From Roseovarius sp. THAF9 (GTDB lineage: Bacteria > Pseudomonadota > Alphaproteobacteria > Rhodobacterales > Rhodobacteraceae), in NCBI RefSeq assembly GCF_009363715.1, contig NZ_CP045404.1:526001-590000 (forward strand): DNA of 64,000 nucleotides. The letters are read 5' to 3'. This document shows, piece by piece, positions 44,200 to 52,453 of this stretch. The position numbers and the translations under genes are program-made. How positions within the stretch are numbered: position 1 is the stretch's first letter; each line of letters opens with the position of its first letter. The notes beneath the pieces are model-generated. The model was not told the DNA's origin, ran no database searches, and saw only the letters and a list, made by a program, of their open reading frames with translations.

Positions 44200-45254
44200 G
44201 GCTCAACACTGATTTGCTCGTGTGGGGCATGCACCGGACGCGAACCGGACGCCGACTTTCTGTGGAAGAGGTCGCCAGCGACAGCTGGGAGATATCACCC
44301 GAGCACAAAGCCGCGTCTCCTCCCGCGATCTTTCTCGAGGGCGCGCTGGACAAAATCACCGCCTTTTCTCCCTGGACGTCGTGGGAGTACGAGAAGCCTC
44401 GCGTGCATGGCGAGACGATCCTTCATTCCGCGACGGTCGCCTATCTGCTACGTGACGCGCGGCTCAACGGTGCCTGGCTTTACTGCGGCGCACACAAGGG
44501 CGAGCGCGGGTTCGGCGAAGAACGGCTGATCAACACGCGCCGATCCAAACGCAGGCGGCTCAACCGGGCGCATCTGGTCTCGAACAGCCCCGGCAGCAAT
44601 TTCTTCGGTAATTTTGTGCTCGACGATTTCCCACTGGCCTTGCTGCCGGGTCGCGAAGAAACGCCGATTGTCCTTGAAACGAAAGTCTACGAGCACGAAG
44701 CTGGCTATCGGCAGTTGCTCGACCTGCCGCGACCGCAGTTGGTGCACCGGGCGCGCGTGGACGAACTCGTCGTTTATACCGATTTCGCTCAGAATGCCTC
44801 CAAACGCAGCCGCTATGATACGCTTCGAAAGCGTATGCGCGCCGCGCTGGACACCGCCGATGAAAAGCGAACTGGTCTCGTTTATCTCAAACGCGGGGCG
44901 ACCGGAGAGTCTCGGCTTGTAACAAACGAACCGGCGCTTGAGGCGCATCTGGAAAAGCGCGGTTTCGAGATCGTCGAGCCGGCCAGGCTCAGCGCGGAAG
45001 AGACCTCACGACGCCTGCTTGACGCGCGTCTGATCGTCAGTGTCGAGGGTAGCCACTTGTCACATGCGATCTACAGCATGGCTGGCGACGGCACGTTCCT
45101 CGTGCTTGAGCCTCCAGACCGTTTCGCCACCCCCTACAAGGAATTCGCAGACTGCATGGACATGCGCTTCGCCTTTCTTGTCGGAGATCCGGCCGAGCGC
45201 GGCTTCAGCGTCGATCTCGATGATCTCGACCGGCTTCTGGACAAGCTCGCATGA
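44196..45254 (+). CDS. Glycosyltransferase family 61-like protein (DUF563)
   Basis: The 352-residue soluble protein resembles DUF563/GT61 glycosyltransferases: SNFFGNFVLDDFPLALLPG in the middle, VYLKRGATGESRLVTNE (the 'R-x-x-x-R' region before the C-terminal half) and ARLIVSVEGSHLSHAIYSM near the end, a typical GT61 segment. It overlaps the aminotransferase by ATGA and the next glycosyltransferase by ATGA. It probably adds a sugar during synthesis of a surface glycan; the acceptor is unknown. Confidence 0.75.
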   Translation: MRLNTDLLVWGMHRTRTGRRLSVEEVASDSWEISPEHKAASPPAIFLEGALDKITAFSPWTSWEYEKPRVHGETILHSATVAYLLRDARLNGAWLYCGAHKGERGFGEERLINTRRSKRRRLNRAHLVSNSPGSNFFGNFVLDDFPLALLPGREETPIVLETKVYEHEAGYRQLLDLPRPQLVHRARVDELVVYTDFAQNASKRSRYDTLRKRMRAALDTADEKRTGLVYLKRGATGESRLVTNEPALEAHLEKRGFEIVEPARLSAEETSRRLLDARLIVSVEGSHLSHAIYSMAGDGTFLVLEPPDRFATPYKEFADCMDMRFAFLVGDPAERGFSVDLDDLDRLLDKLA

Positions 45255-46450
45255 CAACCGGATCAAAACCCACCGACCTCGTCCTGATGCCGATCCTCAA
45301 GGCGCACCGGACAGCGCAGGGGCGTTTGGTGGTGACACAGAAATACCTAGACGGGGCGACCGAGTACGCGAAATCCTGGCCGGGATCGGTTGTCAGCCTT
45401 TTCAAGCTTTCGGACAAGCCTTCGTCGGACATGGACCATGTCGAGGTTGACGGGCCGGACGGCTCACACCGGATCGAGCTTTTGCCGCGATCGCCAGCAG
45501 AGCTTGCGGAACGACTTAAATCCGCTGCTCTGGCTGTCGGTTCGCTTGCGCCAGAAGAAAAGTCGACCACGGTCTTGTGCAACCGGATCGGCGTGCCGAT
45601 TGTCCAGGTGTCGGAATACACGCTCAAGACCGAATGGCAGATCATCGACGCCCAAGGCGCCAACCCGATCGTGACCATGAGACGCAAGCAGTGGGCGTGG
45701 AAAACGGAACGCGTTAGGCGACGCCTCATCAGGCTTTCCGCCGGTCTTCAGTGCAATGGAACGCCCACATTCGACGCCTACCGCCCAATCTGTCCGGATG
45801 CGTTCCTTTATTTCGATAACCGTGTACGCGAGGCGGATGTGATTACGCCTCAGGAGCTGCGGCGCAAAGCCGATCGACTGCGCCAGGGCGCTCCGTTGCG
45901 GCTTGTTTTCGGGGGGCGGTTCGTGCCGATGAAGGGCGCGCTGCACCTGCCCGAGGTCGCCCGAGAGCTGCGCGACCGCGGCGTGCCCTTCCAGCTTGAG
46001 ATCTATGGAACGGGTCCGGACGAGCCCGCCCTCCGAAGTGCAATCGCGCGTTATGCGCTACAGGATCTCGTGACCATCCATGCACCGATCGATTTTCGCA
46101 GCGGCTGGGTGCCTTTCCTCAAGGAGGACCCGGATCTTTTCGTGTGCTGCCATCCTCAGGGAGACCCGTCGAGCACATATTCAGAGGTCAGTTCGTGCGG
46201 CGTGCCCATAGCCGGGTTTGACAACGAGGCATTCAGCGGTTTTCAGCGATTGTCTGGGGCCGGGTTTCTCGCGCCGATGAAAGATGCGGGCAAGCTGGCG
46301 CAGGTCATCGCAGAGCTGCACGCCGACCGTGAGCGCCTAGTCATCGCGGCTCAGAAGGCACGCGCTTTCGCGATCCAGCACAGCTTTGAGGCGACGTTCA
46401 AGCGGCGCACCGAGAATTACATATGCAAGAGTCTATTGACCAAAACCTGA
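45251..46450 (+). CDS. Glycosyltransferase (GT4-like)
   Basis: The 399-residue protein has the C-terminal half of a GT-B glycosyltransferase: RLVFGGRFVPMKGALHLPEVA near residue 217, LEIYGTGPDEPALR near 250, and the DPSSTYSEVSSCGVPIAGFDNE segment near 304-325, which corresponds to the donor-binding E-x7-E region. The N-terminal half is less conserved. It is translated together with the two genes before it and probably works in the same glycan pathway. Confidence 0.8.
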   Translation: MTTGSKPTDLVLMPILKAHRTAQGRLVVTQKYLDGATEYAKSWPGSVVSLFKLSDKPSSDMDHVEVDGPDGSHRIELLPRSPAELAERLKSAALAVGSLAPEEKSTTVLCNRIGVPIVQVSEYTLKTEWQIIDAQGANPIVTMRRKQWAWKTERVRRRLIRLSAGLQCNGTPTFDAYRPICPDAFLYFDNRVREADVITPQELRRKADRLRQGAPLRLVFGGRFVPMKGALHLPEVARELRDRGVPFQLEIYGTGPDEPALRSAIARYALQDLVTIHAPIDFRSGWVPFLKEDPDLFVCCHPQGDPSSTYSEVSSCGVPIAGFDNEAFSGFQRLSGAGFLAPMKDAGKLAQVIAELHADRERLVIAAQKARAFAIQHSFEATFKRRTENYICKSLLTKT

Positions 46451-46469
46451 TCCAGTCGGGAGAGGCACG

Positions 46470-47264
46470 ATGAGCCTCTTCGATCTGTTGCGATTTGTCC
46501 TCGTGCCCTCGAATCTCTTTTTTCTTCTCGGGATCTTGGGGCTTGCGCTGTTGGTGCTTCGCAAGCTCGCATCCGGGCGTTTCTGCATCGCGCTTTCGAT
46601 GGCTGGGTTCCTGATTTTCGGCTACACGTCGGCCGGCGAAGGTCTTGTCGCCCCGCTGGAACAGCGGTTCGTCGCAGCCGATCCGGACGCCGCCGCGCCG
46701 CCCGTCGGGATTGTGGTGATCGGCAGCGGCGTGTCCGAAGTCTATGCCGCAACGACCGGATCGCCGGTGGAGTTCCGCGACGGGGCGGAAACGGTGTTTG
46801 CAGCAACCCTGCTGGCACGCCGATTTCCCGAGGCACGTGTCATCGTCAGCGCGGGTCATGGCGGAAACTTTCCGTTCGAACCCTTGCGCGAGGCGGATGG
46901 CATGAAGCGGCTGATGGTTCTCTTCGGCGTCTCCGAAGACCGCATCGAGGTGGACGGCATCTCAGCCTCGACCCAAGATCGCGTACAGAACTCGATCGCG
47001 CTCATGCAGCAGGACAAAGACAAAACTTGGTGGGTCGTGACCTCCGCGGCGCGCATGCCGCGCACGATAGGCGTATTTCGGGCCGGCGGAGTCGAGCCGG
47101 TGCCCTACCCTGTCGATTACCGCTGGATCCCGCCCTTTGACCCACTTTATTTCTATGAGTTTACCGACGGGCTCGCCATGACAGACCGAGCGGCCAAGGA
47201 ATGGCTGGGGCTCGCTTTTTACAAACTTTCGGGAAAAACAGAGGAGTTCTTCCCAGGACCTTGA
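46470..47264 (+). CDS. YdcF/ElyC/SanA-like DUF218 membrane protein
   Basis: The 264-residue protein has two N-terminal membrane helices (about residues 7-30 and 36-53) and a DUF218 domain: GIVVIGSGV, EARVIVSAGHGG, VDGISASTQDRVQNS and WWVVTSAARMPRTIGVFR. Members affect cell-envelope polysaccharide or undecaprenyl-phosphate related functions in enterobacteria. It starts 19 bp after the glycosyltransferase, so it belongs to the same envelope-related run. Confidence 0.85.
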   Translation: MSLFDLLRFVLVPSNLFFLLGILGLALLVLRKLASGRFCIALSMAGFLIFGYTSAGEGLVAPLEQRFVAADPDAAAPPVGIVVIGSGVSEVYAATTGSPVEFRDGAETVFAATLLARRFPEARVIVSAGHGGNFPFEPLREADGMKRLMVLFGVSEDRIEVDGISASTQDRVQNSIALMQQDKDKTWWVVTSAARMPRTIGVFRAGGVEPVPYPVDYRWIPPFDPLYFYEFTDGLAMTDRAAKEWLGLAFYKLSGKTEEFFPGP

Positions 47265-47309
47265 TGCAGATCTTGTGCGAGAAACCGGGAATAAGCTCCG
47301 GGTCAGACC

Positions 47310-47494
47310 TCAAGCTCGATTGCCGGTGAAATCCCTTGGAATCAGAAGGATATCTCGGTCGACCCTGGTGACGTTCTGATGACCGCAGAGCGCCATGGAG
47401 ACGTCGAGCTCTTTGTGGACAATCTCGAGTGTCCTGGTCACACTTTCTTGCCCCATCGCGTCGAGCCCGTAGGTGAAGGCGCGACCGATATAGC
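47310..47494 (-). pseudogene. C-terminal fragment of an FMN-dependent alpha-hydroxy-acid dehydrogenase (LldD-like)
   Basis: On the minus strand a frame encodes IGRAFTYGLDAMGQ, then TLEIVHKELDVSMALCG and VDRDILLIPRDF, matching the last about 60 residues of L-lactate dehydrogenase/glycolate-oxidase-type proteins, and ends in TGA at 47310. The rest of the gene is missing; upstream sequence switches to an IS3 orfA fragment. Confidence 0.7.
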
Positions 47495-47680
47495 ACGATA
47501 CTGATCTTCTCTTCCGCTGAATATTGTCTGCGGGTCGCGCGACGGATGTCTTTGGCTACCGTCTCGCCGTGGCTCTGCTTGGTTACGGGTTTCTGGTTCA
47601 TCTCCACTGCTTGGTGGTTACGCTGTGTCAGAAATCCTCTCTTATCAAATCGCCCTAAACCGACCCGTTGGTGCTGAAGC
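47495..47680 (-). mobile_element. End of a second IS3-family element with orfA start
   Basis: From an ATG at 47601 the frame encodes the start of an IS3 orfA (TRRQYSAEEKISIVL) and then breaks at about 47494, where the dehydrogenase fragment begins. The DNA upstream contains TTTCTGGTTCAT and a TGTCAG-type end, similar in layout to the intact element but clearly a different, older one. Confidence 0.65.
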
Positions 47681-47864
47681 AAGACACTGGCATCTGTCTT
47701 CCACGCTGAGGATACGGGGTCGATTCCCGCCGCTCGATCCAGTTTTGCGCCCTCGCCGCCCCATGGACCGACGTGCCCCGATGGCCGAGCGGATGTTACG
47801 CCCTTGACCCCGGCGACGCGCCCGGCCATGACAAGGGCCGGATGAAAAACACGTACGGGGATCC

Positions 47865-49661
47865 ATGGTAAGACGGGCCGAGAACGGCGCAGACATGATC
47901 GAGCGGGAGGGATCGAAGCGCATGGGCGCGCTGTCGGAACTCTGGCCGTTTCTGCAACCTTACCGACGCTTGCTGGCGTTGGCGGTTCTGGCACTTGTGC
48001 TGACGGCCTGTGTTTCGCTGGTGCTGCCGTTGGCGGTGCGGCGCGTGGTCGATAATTTCTCGGTCGAGGACGGGACCATCCTGGACAAGTATTTCCTGGC
48101 CGCGGTCGGTATCGCGGGGCTGCTCGCGATCGGGACGGGGCTGCGCTATGCGTTGGTGACGCGGCTGGGCGAACGGGTCGTGGCGGACATGCGCAAGGCG
48201 GTGTTCGATAAGGTGATCGGGCTGAGTCCTGCCTTTTACGAGCGCACCATGACGGGTGAGATCCTGAGCCGCGTGACCACGGATACGACGCTTATCCTTT
48301 CGGTGATCGGGTCGTCGATTTCGATCGCGCTTCGCAACTTGCTGATCTTCGCGGGCGGGCTGGTGTTGATGCTGTTCACCTCGGCCAAGCTGACCGGGAT
48401 GGTGCTGCTCTTGGTGCCGTTGATCATCGTGCCGATCCTGACGCTGGGGCGGAGGTTGCGCAAATTGAGCCGTGAGAACCAGGACTGGATCGCGGCCAGC
48501 TCCGGCAACGCCTCCGAGGCGCTCTTGAACGTGCAGACGGTGCAGGCCTTCACCCATGAAGGGGCCAGCCGGGTGGCATTCTCGGACGTGACCGAGCGGA
48601 GCTTTGACGTGGCCCGGCGGCGTATCTGGGTGCGGGCGCTGATGACGGTTATCGTTATTTTCCTTGTGTTTACGGGCATCGTCTGCGTGCTCTGGATCGG
48701 GGCGCGGGACGTGCGCGCCGGCGAGATGACGGCGGGCACCCTGGTGCAGTTCGTCATCTACTCGGTCATGGTGGCCGGTGGCGTTGCGGCCCTGTCGGAG
48801 ATCTGGGGCGAGCTGCAGCGGGCCGCCGGAGCGACGGAACGGCTGGTCGAGCTGTTGCAGGCCGAGGACGAGGTACAAGACCCGGTCCGGCCCGGAACGC
48901 TGCCGCGTCCGGTAAAGGGGCGCGTCGCCTTCGAAAATGTCAGCTTCACCTATCCCACGCGGCCGGATGCCCCGGCGCTGCATGAATTGAACCTGGTGAT
49001 CGAGCCCGGGGAGACGGTGGCGCTTGTGGGGCCGTCCGGGGCGGGCAAGACCACGATCATCCAGATGATCCAGCGTTTTTATGACCCGCAATCGGGGCAG
49101 GTGACGCTGGATGGTGTTCCGCTCGATCAGATGGCGCGGCCGGACTTCCGGGCGGAACTGTCGCTGGTGCCGCAGGAGCCGGTGATCTTTGCCGCCTCGG
49201 CGCGGGACAATATCCGGTTCGGTCGGATCGACGCAGAGGATTCCGAAGTCGAAGCGGCGGCGCGGGCGGCGGCGGCACATGAGTTCATCATGGCGCTGCC
49301 GGATGGGTATGACACGTACCTGGGCGAGCGCGGTGTGATGCTGTCGGGCGGGCAGAAGCAAAGGGTGGCGATCGCCCGCGCGATCCTGCGGGATGCACCC
49401 GTACTGCTGTTGGACGAGGCGACCTCGGCGCTGGATGCCGAAAGCGAACGGGCTGTGCAGCGGGCGGTTGATGGGCTGGCCAAGGATCGCACGACGGTGA
49501 TCGTGGCGCACCGGCTGGCCACGGTGAAGAAGGCCGACCGGATCATCGTGATGGAGCAGGGGCGCATCGTGGCGGAAGGCACGCATGACAGCCTGGTGGC
49601 CGAGGACGGGCTGTATGCGCGGCTGGCGCGGCTGCAGTTCACGGACGGGGCGGCGGCGTAA
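47865..49661 (+). CDS. ABC transporter, fused permease and ATPase (MsbA/lipid or drug exporter type)
   Basis: The 598-residue half-transporter has six membrane helices in residues 25-320 and a C-terminal ATPase domain: Walker A GPSGAGKTT near residue 390, Q-loop VPQEP, signature [17 protein letters not shown] near 490, Walker B VLLLDEATSALD near 515. It probably works as a homodimer at the inner membrane exporting lipids, peptides or drugs; the substrate cannot be told. It stands alone, 600 bp after the IS scar, followed by two hairpins. Confidence 0.88.
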   Translation: MVRRAENGADMIEREGSKRMGALSELWPFLQPYRRLLALAVLALVLTACVSLVLPLAVRRVVDNFSVEDGTILDKYFLAAVGIAGLLAIGTGLRYALVTRLGERVVADMRKAVFDKVIGLSPAFYERTMTGEILSRVTTDTTLILSVIGSSISIALRNLLIFAGGLVLMLFTSAKLTGMVLLLVPLIIVPILTLGRRLRKLSRENQDWIAASSGNASEALLNVQTVQAFTHEGASRVAFSDVTERSFDVARRRIWVRALMTVIVIFLVFTGIVCVLWIGARDVRAGEMTAGTLVQFVIYSVMVAGGVAALSEIWGELQRAAGATERLVELLQAEDEVQDPVRPGTLPRPVKGRVAFENVSFTYPTRPDAPALHELNLVIEPGETVALVGPSGAGKTTIIQMIQRFYDPQSGQVTLDGVPLDQMARPDFRAELSLVPQEPVIFAASARDNIRFGRIDAEDSEVEAAARAAAAHEFIMALPDGYDTYLGERGVMLSGGQKQRVAIARAILRDAPVLLLDEATSALDAESERAVQRAVDGLAKDRTTVIVAHRLATVKKADRIIVMEQGRIVAEGTHDSLVAEDGLYARLARLQFTDGAAA

Positions 49662-49668
49662 GGCGGGA

Positions 49669-49715
49669 CCAAAAGCTTTTTGAAAGCTTTTGGAAAATCC
49701 TTTTTGAAAGGATTT
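49669..49715 (+). terminator. Tandem hairpins behind the ABC exporter gene
   Basis: Two consecutive inverted repeats with a shared TTG loop: CCAAAAGCTTT-TTG-AAAGCTTTTGG (49669-49693) and AAATCCTTT-TTG-AAAGGATTT (49695-49715). They lie 8 bp after the stop. They could end transcription or stabilise the 3' end; AT-rich stems without a long T tract make termination less certain. Confidence 0.55.
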
Positions 49716-49802
49716 GCAGCGATGCGCCGACCTTGCGTGCTCTGAGTTGGTTTGCAACCGTGGCTTGGTGTAGTCTTGACAAGCCATGACCGGGTTTTGT
49801 TG

Positions 49803-50789
49803 ATGCAAGACGATCCAGCCTATCTGTCGCAGCCCGCCGGCGCGTCGATGCGTGTTGTGCTTTTGGGCGCGAGCGGCACGATCGGGCGGGCGGTTCTTGA
49901 GGCGTTGCTGGCGGATGGGCATGATGTGATCTGCCCGCTGCGCCGCGCGGACCCGGCAGTGTCCGAACGCCTTCGGTGTGTCGTCGGGGACGTGTCAGCG
50001 CCGGATCTTCTGGCCGAGGCGATGCACGGGACCGATGCGGTGATCAGTTGCCTGGCGTCGCGGTCGGGCACGCCCGGCGATGCGTGGGCTGTGGATCACC
50101 GGCTGAACGCGGCGGCCTTGCGGGCGGCGGAGGCGCAGGAGGTGCGCCGTTTCGTGCTGTTGTCGGCGATCTGCGTGCAGAAGCCGGTGCTGGCGTTCCA
50201 GAAAGCCAAGCTGGCCTTCGAGGCGGAATTGCGGGCCTCGGAGCTGTGCCACGTGATCGTGCGTCCGACGGCGTTTTTCAAATCGCTGTCCGGGCAGATG
50301 GACAGGATGCGCGCCTGCAAGCCGTACCTTGCATTCGGTGACGGTCGGTTGACCGCCTGTAAGCCGATCAGCGACGCCGATCTGGCGCGGTTCATCGCGA
50401 ACACGCTGACAAATCCGGCCTGTGACAACCGTATCCTGCCGTTGGGCGGGCCCGGTCCGGCACTGACGCCCGAGGAGCAGGGTCGCTTGCTGGCCGAATC
50501 GCTGGGCGTGCCGTTTCGGATGAAGCGGGTTCCCGTGGCTTTGCTTGACGCCATCATTGCCACATTGAGTGTTACCGGGAGGTTAAGCAGGCGCGCCCGG
50601 GCCAAGGCGGAGCTGGCGCGGATCGGGCGCTATTACGCGACCGAGTCGATGCTGGTGTGGGATGGCACCCGGCAATGCTATGATGCCGACGCAACGCCGG
50701 AATTCGGGCAAGACCGCCTGGAAGAGTTCTATGCAAGGCTTGCAGCGGGGGAGGTCGTGCTGGAGCGGGGCGACCATGCGGTGTTCTGA
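49803..50789 (+). CDS. bciA: NAD(P)H-binding protein, probable divinyl chlorophyllide 8-vinyl reductase (BciA type)
   Basis: The 328-residue protein has a Rossmann loop (VVLLGASGTIGRAVLEALL, residues 17-35) after a short extension, and is NmrA-like overall. Segments VLAFQKAKLAFEAELRASEL, HVIVRPTAFFKSLSGQMDRMRACKPYLAFGDG (residues about 150-190) and LPLGGPGPALTPEEQG match the BciA family that reduces the 8-vinyl group of divinyl (proto)chlorophyllide in bacteriochlorophyll synthesis. No other photosynthesis gene is in the window, so this rests on sequence recall. The Met at 49803 or at 49848 could be the start. Confidence 0.7.
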   Translation: MQDDPAYLSQPAGASMRVVLLGASGTIGRAVLEALLADGHDVICPLRRADPAVSERLRCVVGDVSAPDLLAEAMHGTDAVISCLASRSGTPGDAWAVDHRLNAAALRAAEAQEVRRFVLLSAICVQKPVLAFQKAKLAFEAELRASELCHVIVRPTAFFKSLSGQMDRMRACKPYLAFGDGRLTACKPISDADLARFIANTLTNPACDNRILPLGGPGPALTPEEQGRLLAESLGVPFRMKRVPVALLDAIIATLSVTGRLSRRARAKAELARIGRYYATESMLVWDGTRQCYDADATPEFGQDRLEEFYARLAAGEVVLERGDHAVF

Positions 50790-50848
50790 ACTGGTCAAGT
50801 GCGCAGGGATCGGGTAGGGGACGCCCTTATGACAAAAGGCTTTGCATC

Positions 50849-51757
50849 ATGACCCAACGCGCCGGTTTCATCGCCCTGATCGGGGAGCCCAACGCGGGCA
50901 AGTCCACGCTGCTCAACCGCATGGTGGGCGCGAAGGTCAGTATCGTGACCCACAAGGTGCAGACCACGCGTGCGCGCATCCGCGGCGTCGCCATTGAGGG
51001 CGACGTGCAGCTTGTCTTCGTGGACACGCCGGGGCTGTTCGCGCCGCGCCGCAGGCTGGACCGGGCGATGGTGGCCGCGGCCTGGAGCGGGGCGGCGGAT
51101 GCGGACGTGGTGGTGCTGCTGGTCGAGGCCCATCGCGGCGTCACGGAAGGCGTCGAGAAGATCCTGGACGGGCTGGACGAATTGCCCAAGGGGCGGCGCG
51201 TGGCGCTGGCGATCAACAAGATCGACCGGGTGCAGTCCGAGGTTTTGCTGGGGCTGACCAAGGAGCTTAACGAACGGCATGAATTCATTGAGACTTTCAT
51301 GATTTCCGCCGAGAAGGGGCATGGGGTCGAGGACCTGCGCAAATGGCTGGCGGACGAGATGCCCGAGGGGCCGTGGCTGTATCCCGAGGACCAGATTGCG
51401 GACCTGCCGATGCGGATGATCGCCGCCGAAATGACGCGGGAAAAGCTGACCCTGCGGCTGCACCAGGAACTGCCCTATCAGCTGACGGTCGAGACCGAGA
51501 ACTGGGAAGAGCGCGAGGACGGATCGGCGCGGATCGACCAGGTGATCTATGTCATGCGGGACGGTCACAAGGGGATCGTTCTGGGCAAAAAAGGCGAAAC
51601 GATCAAGGCGGTCAGCCAGGCAGCCCGGACAGAATTGGAAGAGTTCCTGGGGCGGCGGGTGCACCTGTTCACGCAAGTCAAAGTGCGGCCCAACTGGCTG
51701 GACGAGGCCGAGCGGTATTCCGAGATGGGCCTTGATTTCAAGGACGGGAACGGGTGA
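50849..51757 (+). CDS. era: GTPase Era
   Basis: Era is an essential GTPase that helps 16S rRNA maturation and 30S assembly. The 302-residue protein has G1 ALIGEPNAGKSTLLN, G3 FVDTPGLF, G4 INKIDRV and the C-terminal KH domain with VLGKKGETIKAVSQAART near residue 245. It is followed 73 bp later by the DUF1491 gene and, after the inserted VWA gene, by recO, which is a common neighbour in these bacteria. Confidence 0.96.
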   Translation: MTQRAGFIALIGEPNAGKSTLLNRMVGAKVSIVTHKVQTTRARIRGVAIEGDVQLVFVDTPGLFAPRRRLDRAMVAAAWSGAADADVVVLLVEAHRGVTEGVEKILDGLDELPKGRRVALAINKIDRVQSEVLLGLTKELNERHEFIETFMISAEKGHGVEDLRKWLADEMPEGPWLYPEDQIADLPMRMIAAEMTREKLTLRLHQELPYQLTVETENWEEREDGSARIDQVIYVMRDGHKGIVLGKKGETIKAVSQAARTELEEFLGRRVHLFTQVKVRPNWLDEAERYSEMGLDFKDGNG

Positions 51758-51774
51758 TCGGCCTTGGCGCAGAG

Positions 51775-51826
51775 GCCCCGGATCGGGGTCCGGGGCAGGC
51801 CCTGGATCGAAGTCCGGGGCGGGATG
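51775..51826 (+). repeat. Short imperfect tandem repeat between era and the DUF1491 gene
   Basis: Two similar units of about 24 bp (CCGGATCGGGGTCCGGGGCA and CTGGATCGAAGTCCGGGGCG) stand next to each other right before the DUF1491 start. Such GC-rich units also allow base pairing. Function unknown. Confidence 0.5.
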
Positions 51827-51830
51827 TGCC

Positions 51831-52163
51831 ATGAGCCGACTGACGGCGGAGTTCTGGGTGCATGCCTACCTGGCGCGGCTGAGGGTGATGGACATTCCGG
51901 CCTTCGTCGTGGCGCATGGCGATGACACGGGCGGTGCGGTGCTGGTAAAGCTGAACACGCTGGATGGACAAGCGGCTGTTTTTCAACGCTCTTTCGACCT
52001 GATGAGCGGCGCGCGGACTTGGGTCACGCTGGCCGAGGGGGACGAGCGGGACGTCGATCAGACAGTGGCGAAACAGCGGTCGTTCGATCCTGATTTGTGG
52101 GTGATCGAGGTGGAGGACCGGCAGGGGCGGCACTTGCTTGATGAGCCGGGGTTGAAGGATTAG
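51831..52163 (+). CDS. DUF1491 family protein
   Basis: The 110-residue soluble protein begins MSRLTAEFWVHAYLARLR and continues with KLNTLDGQAAVFQRS and the acidic ending DLWVIEVEDRQGRHLLDEPG, the pattern of DUF1491, a small alphaproteobacterial family of unknown function often encoded between era and recO. The ATG at 51831 is the family-typical start. Confidence 0.85.
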   Translation: MSRLTAEFWVHAYLARLRVMDIPAFVVAHGDDTGGAVLVKLNTLDGQAAVFQRSFDLMSGARTWVTLAEGDERDVDQTVAKQRSFDPDLWVIEVEDRQGRHLLDEPGLKD

Positions 52164-52233
52164 CGCCGGGTTCGGGGCGCGTGGGTTTCCACCCACCCTA
52201 CGCGGATTAATCGAGCCGATTTGAACAGAAACG

Positions 52234-52315
52234 GGACGTCGGTATCGCGTCGGTATTTGGGTGGTGTCGCGACGGTGCCATTTTCACGGTTTTGGCGGGT
52301 TAACGGGGCGTGCGC
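52234..52315. repeat. Copy 2 of the ~80-bp dispersed intergenic repeat
   Basis: The series ACGTCGGTAT-N-GCGTCGGTAT, GGGTGGTG, ACGGTGCCATTT, GCGGGTTAACG and CGTGCG repeats that at 3646-3726 with conserved spacing. It lies between the DUF1491 gene and the end of the VWA gene, outside coding sequence. Confidence 0.7.
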
Positions 52316-52413
52316 AGTGAATGCGCGGTTAATGCGACGTGCGCCGACGATCCGCCATCCGGCAATGAGGTCCCGGGTCAAGCCCGGGACGGGTGGCGGT
52401 ATTGGCAAGGGAC

Positions 52414-52439
52414 CGCCAGACCGTTCGGACGGTCTGGCG
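52414..52439 (-). terminator. Hairpin terminator behind the VWA gene
   Basis: A perfect 11-bp stem (CGCCAGACCGT and its complement) with loop TCGG lies 14 bp downstream of the VWA stop on the minus strand. A CCCGGG-rich palindrome at about 52368-52390 is close by. No long T tract follows. Confidence 0.6.
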
Positions 52440-52453
52440 ATCGCGCGGCGTGA

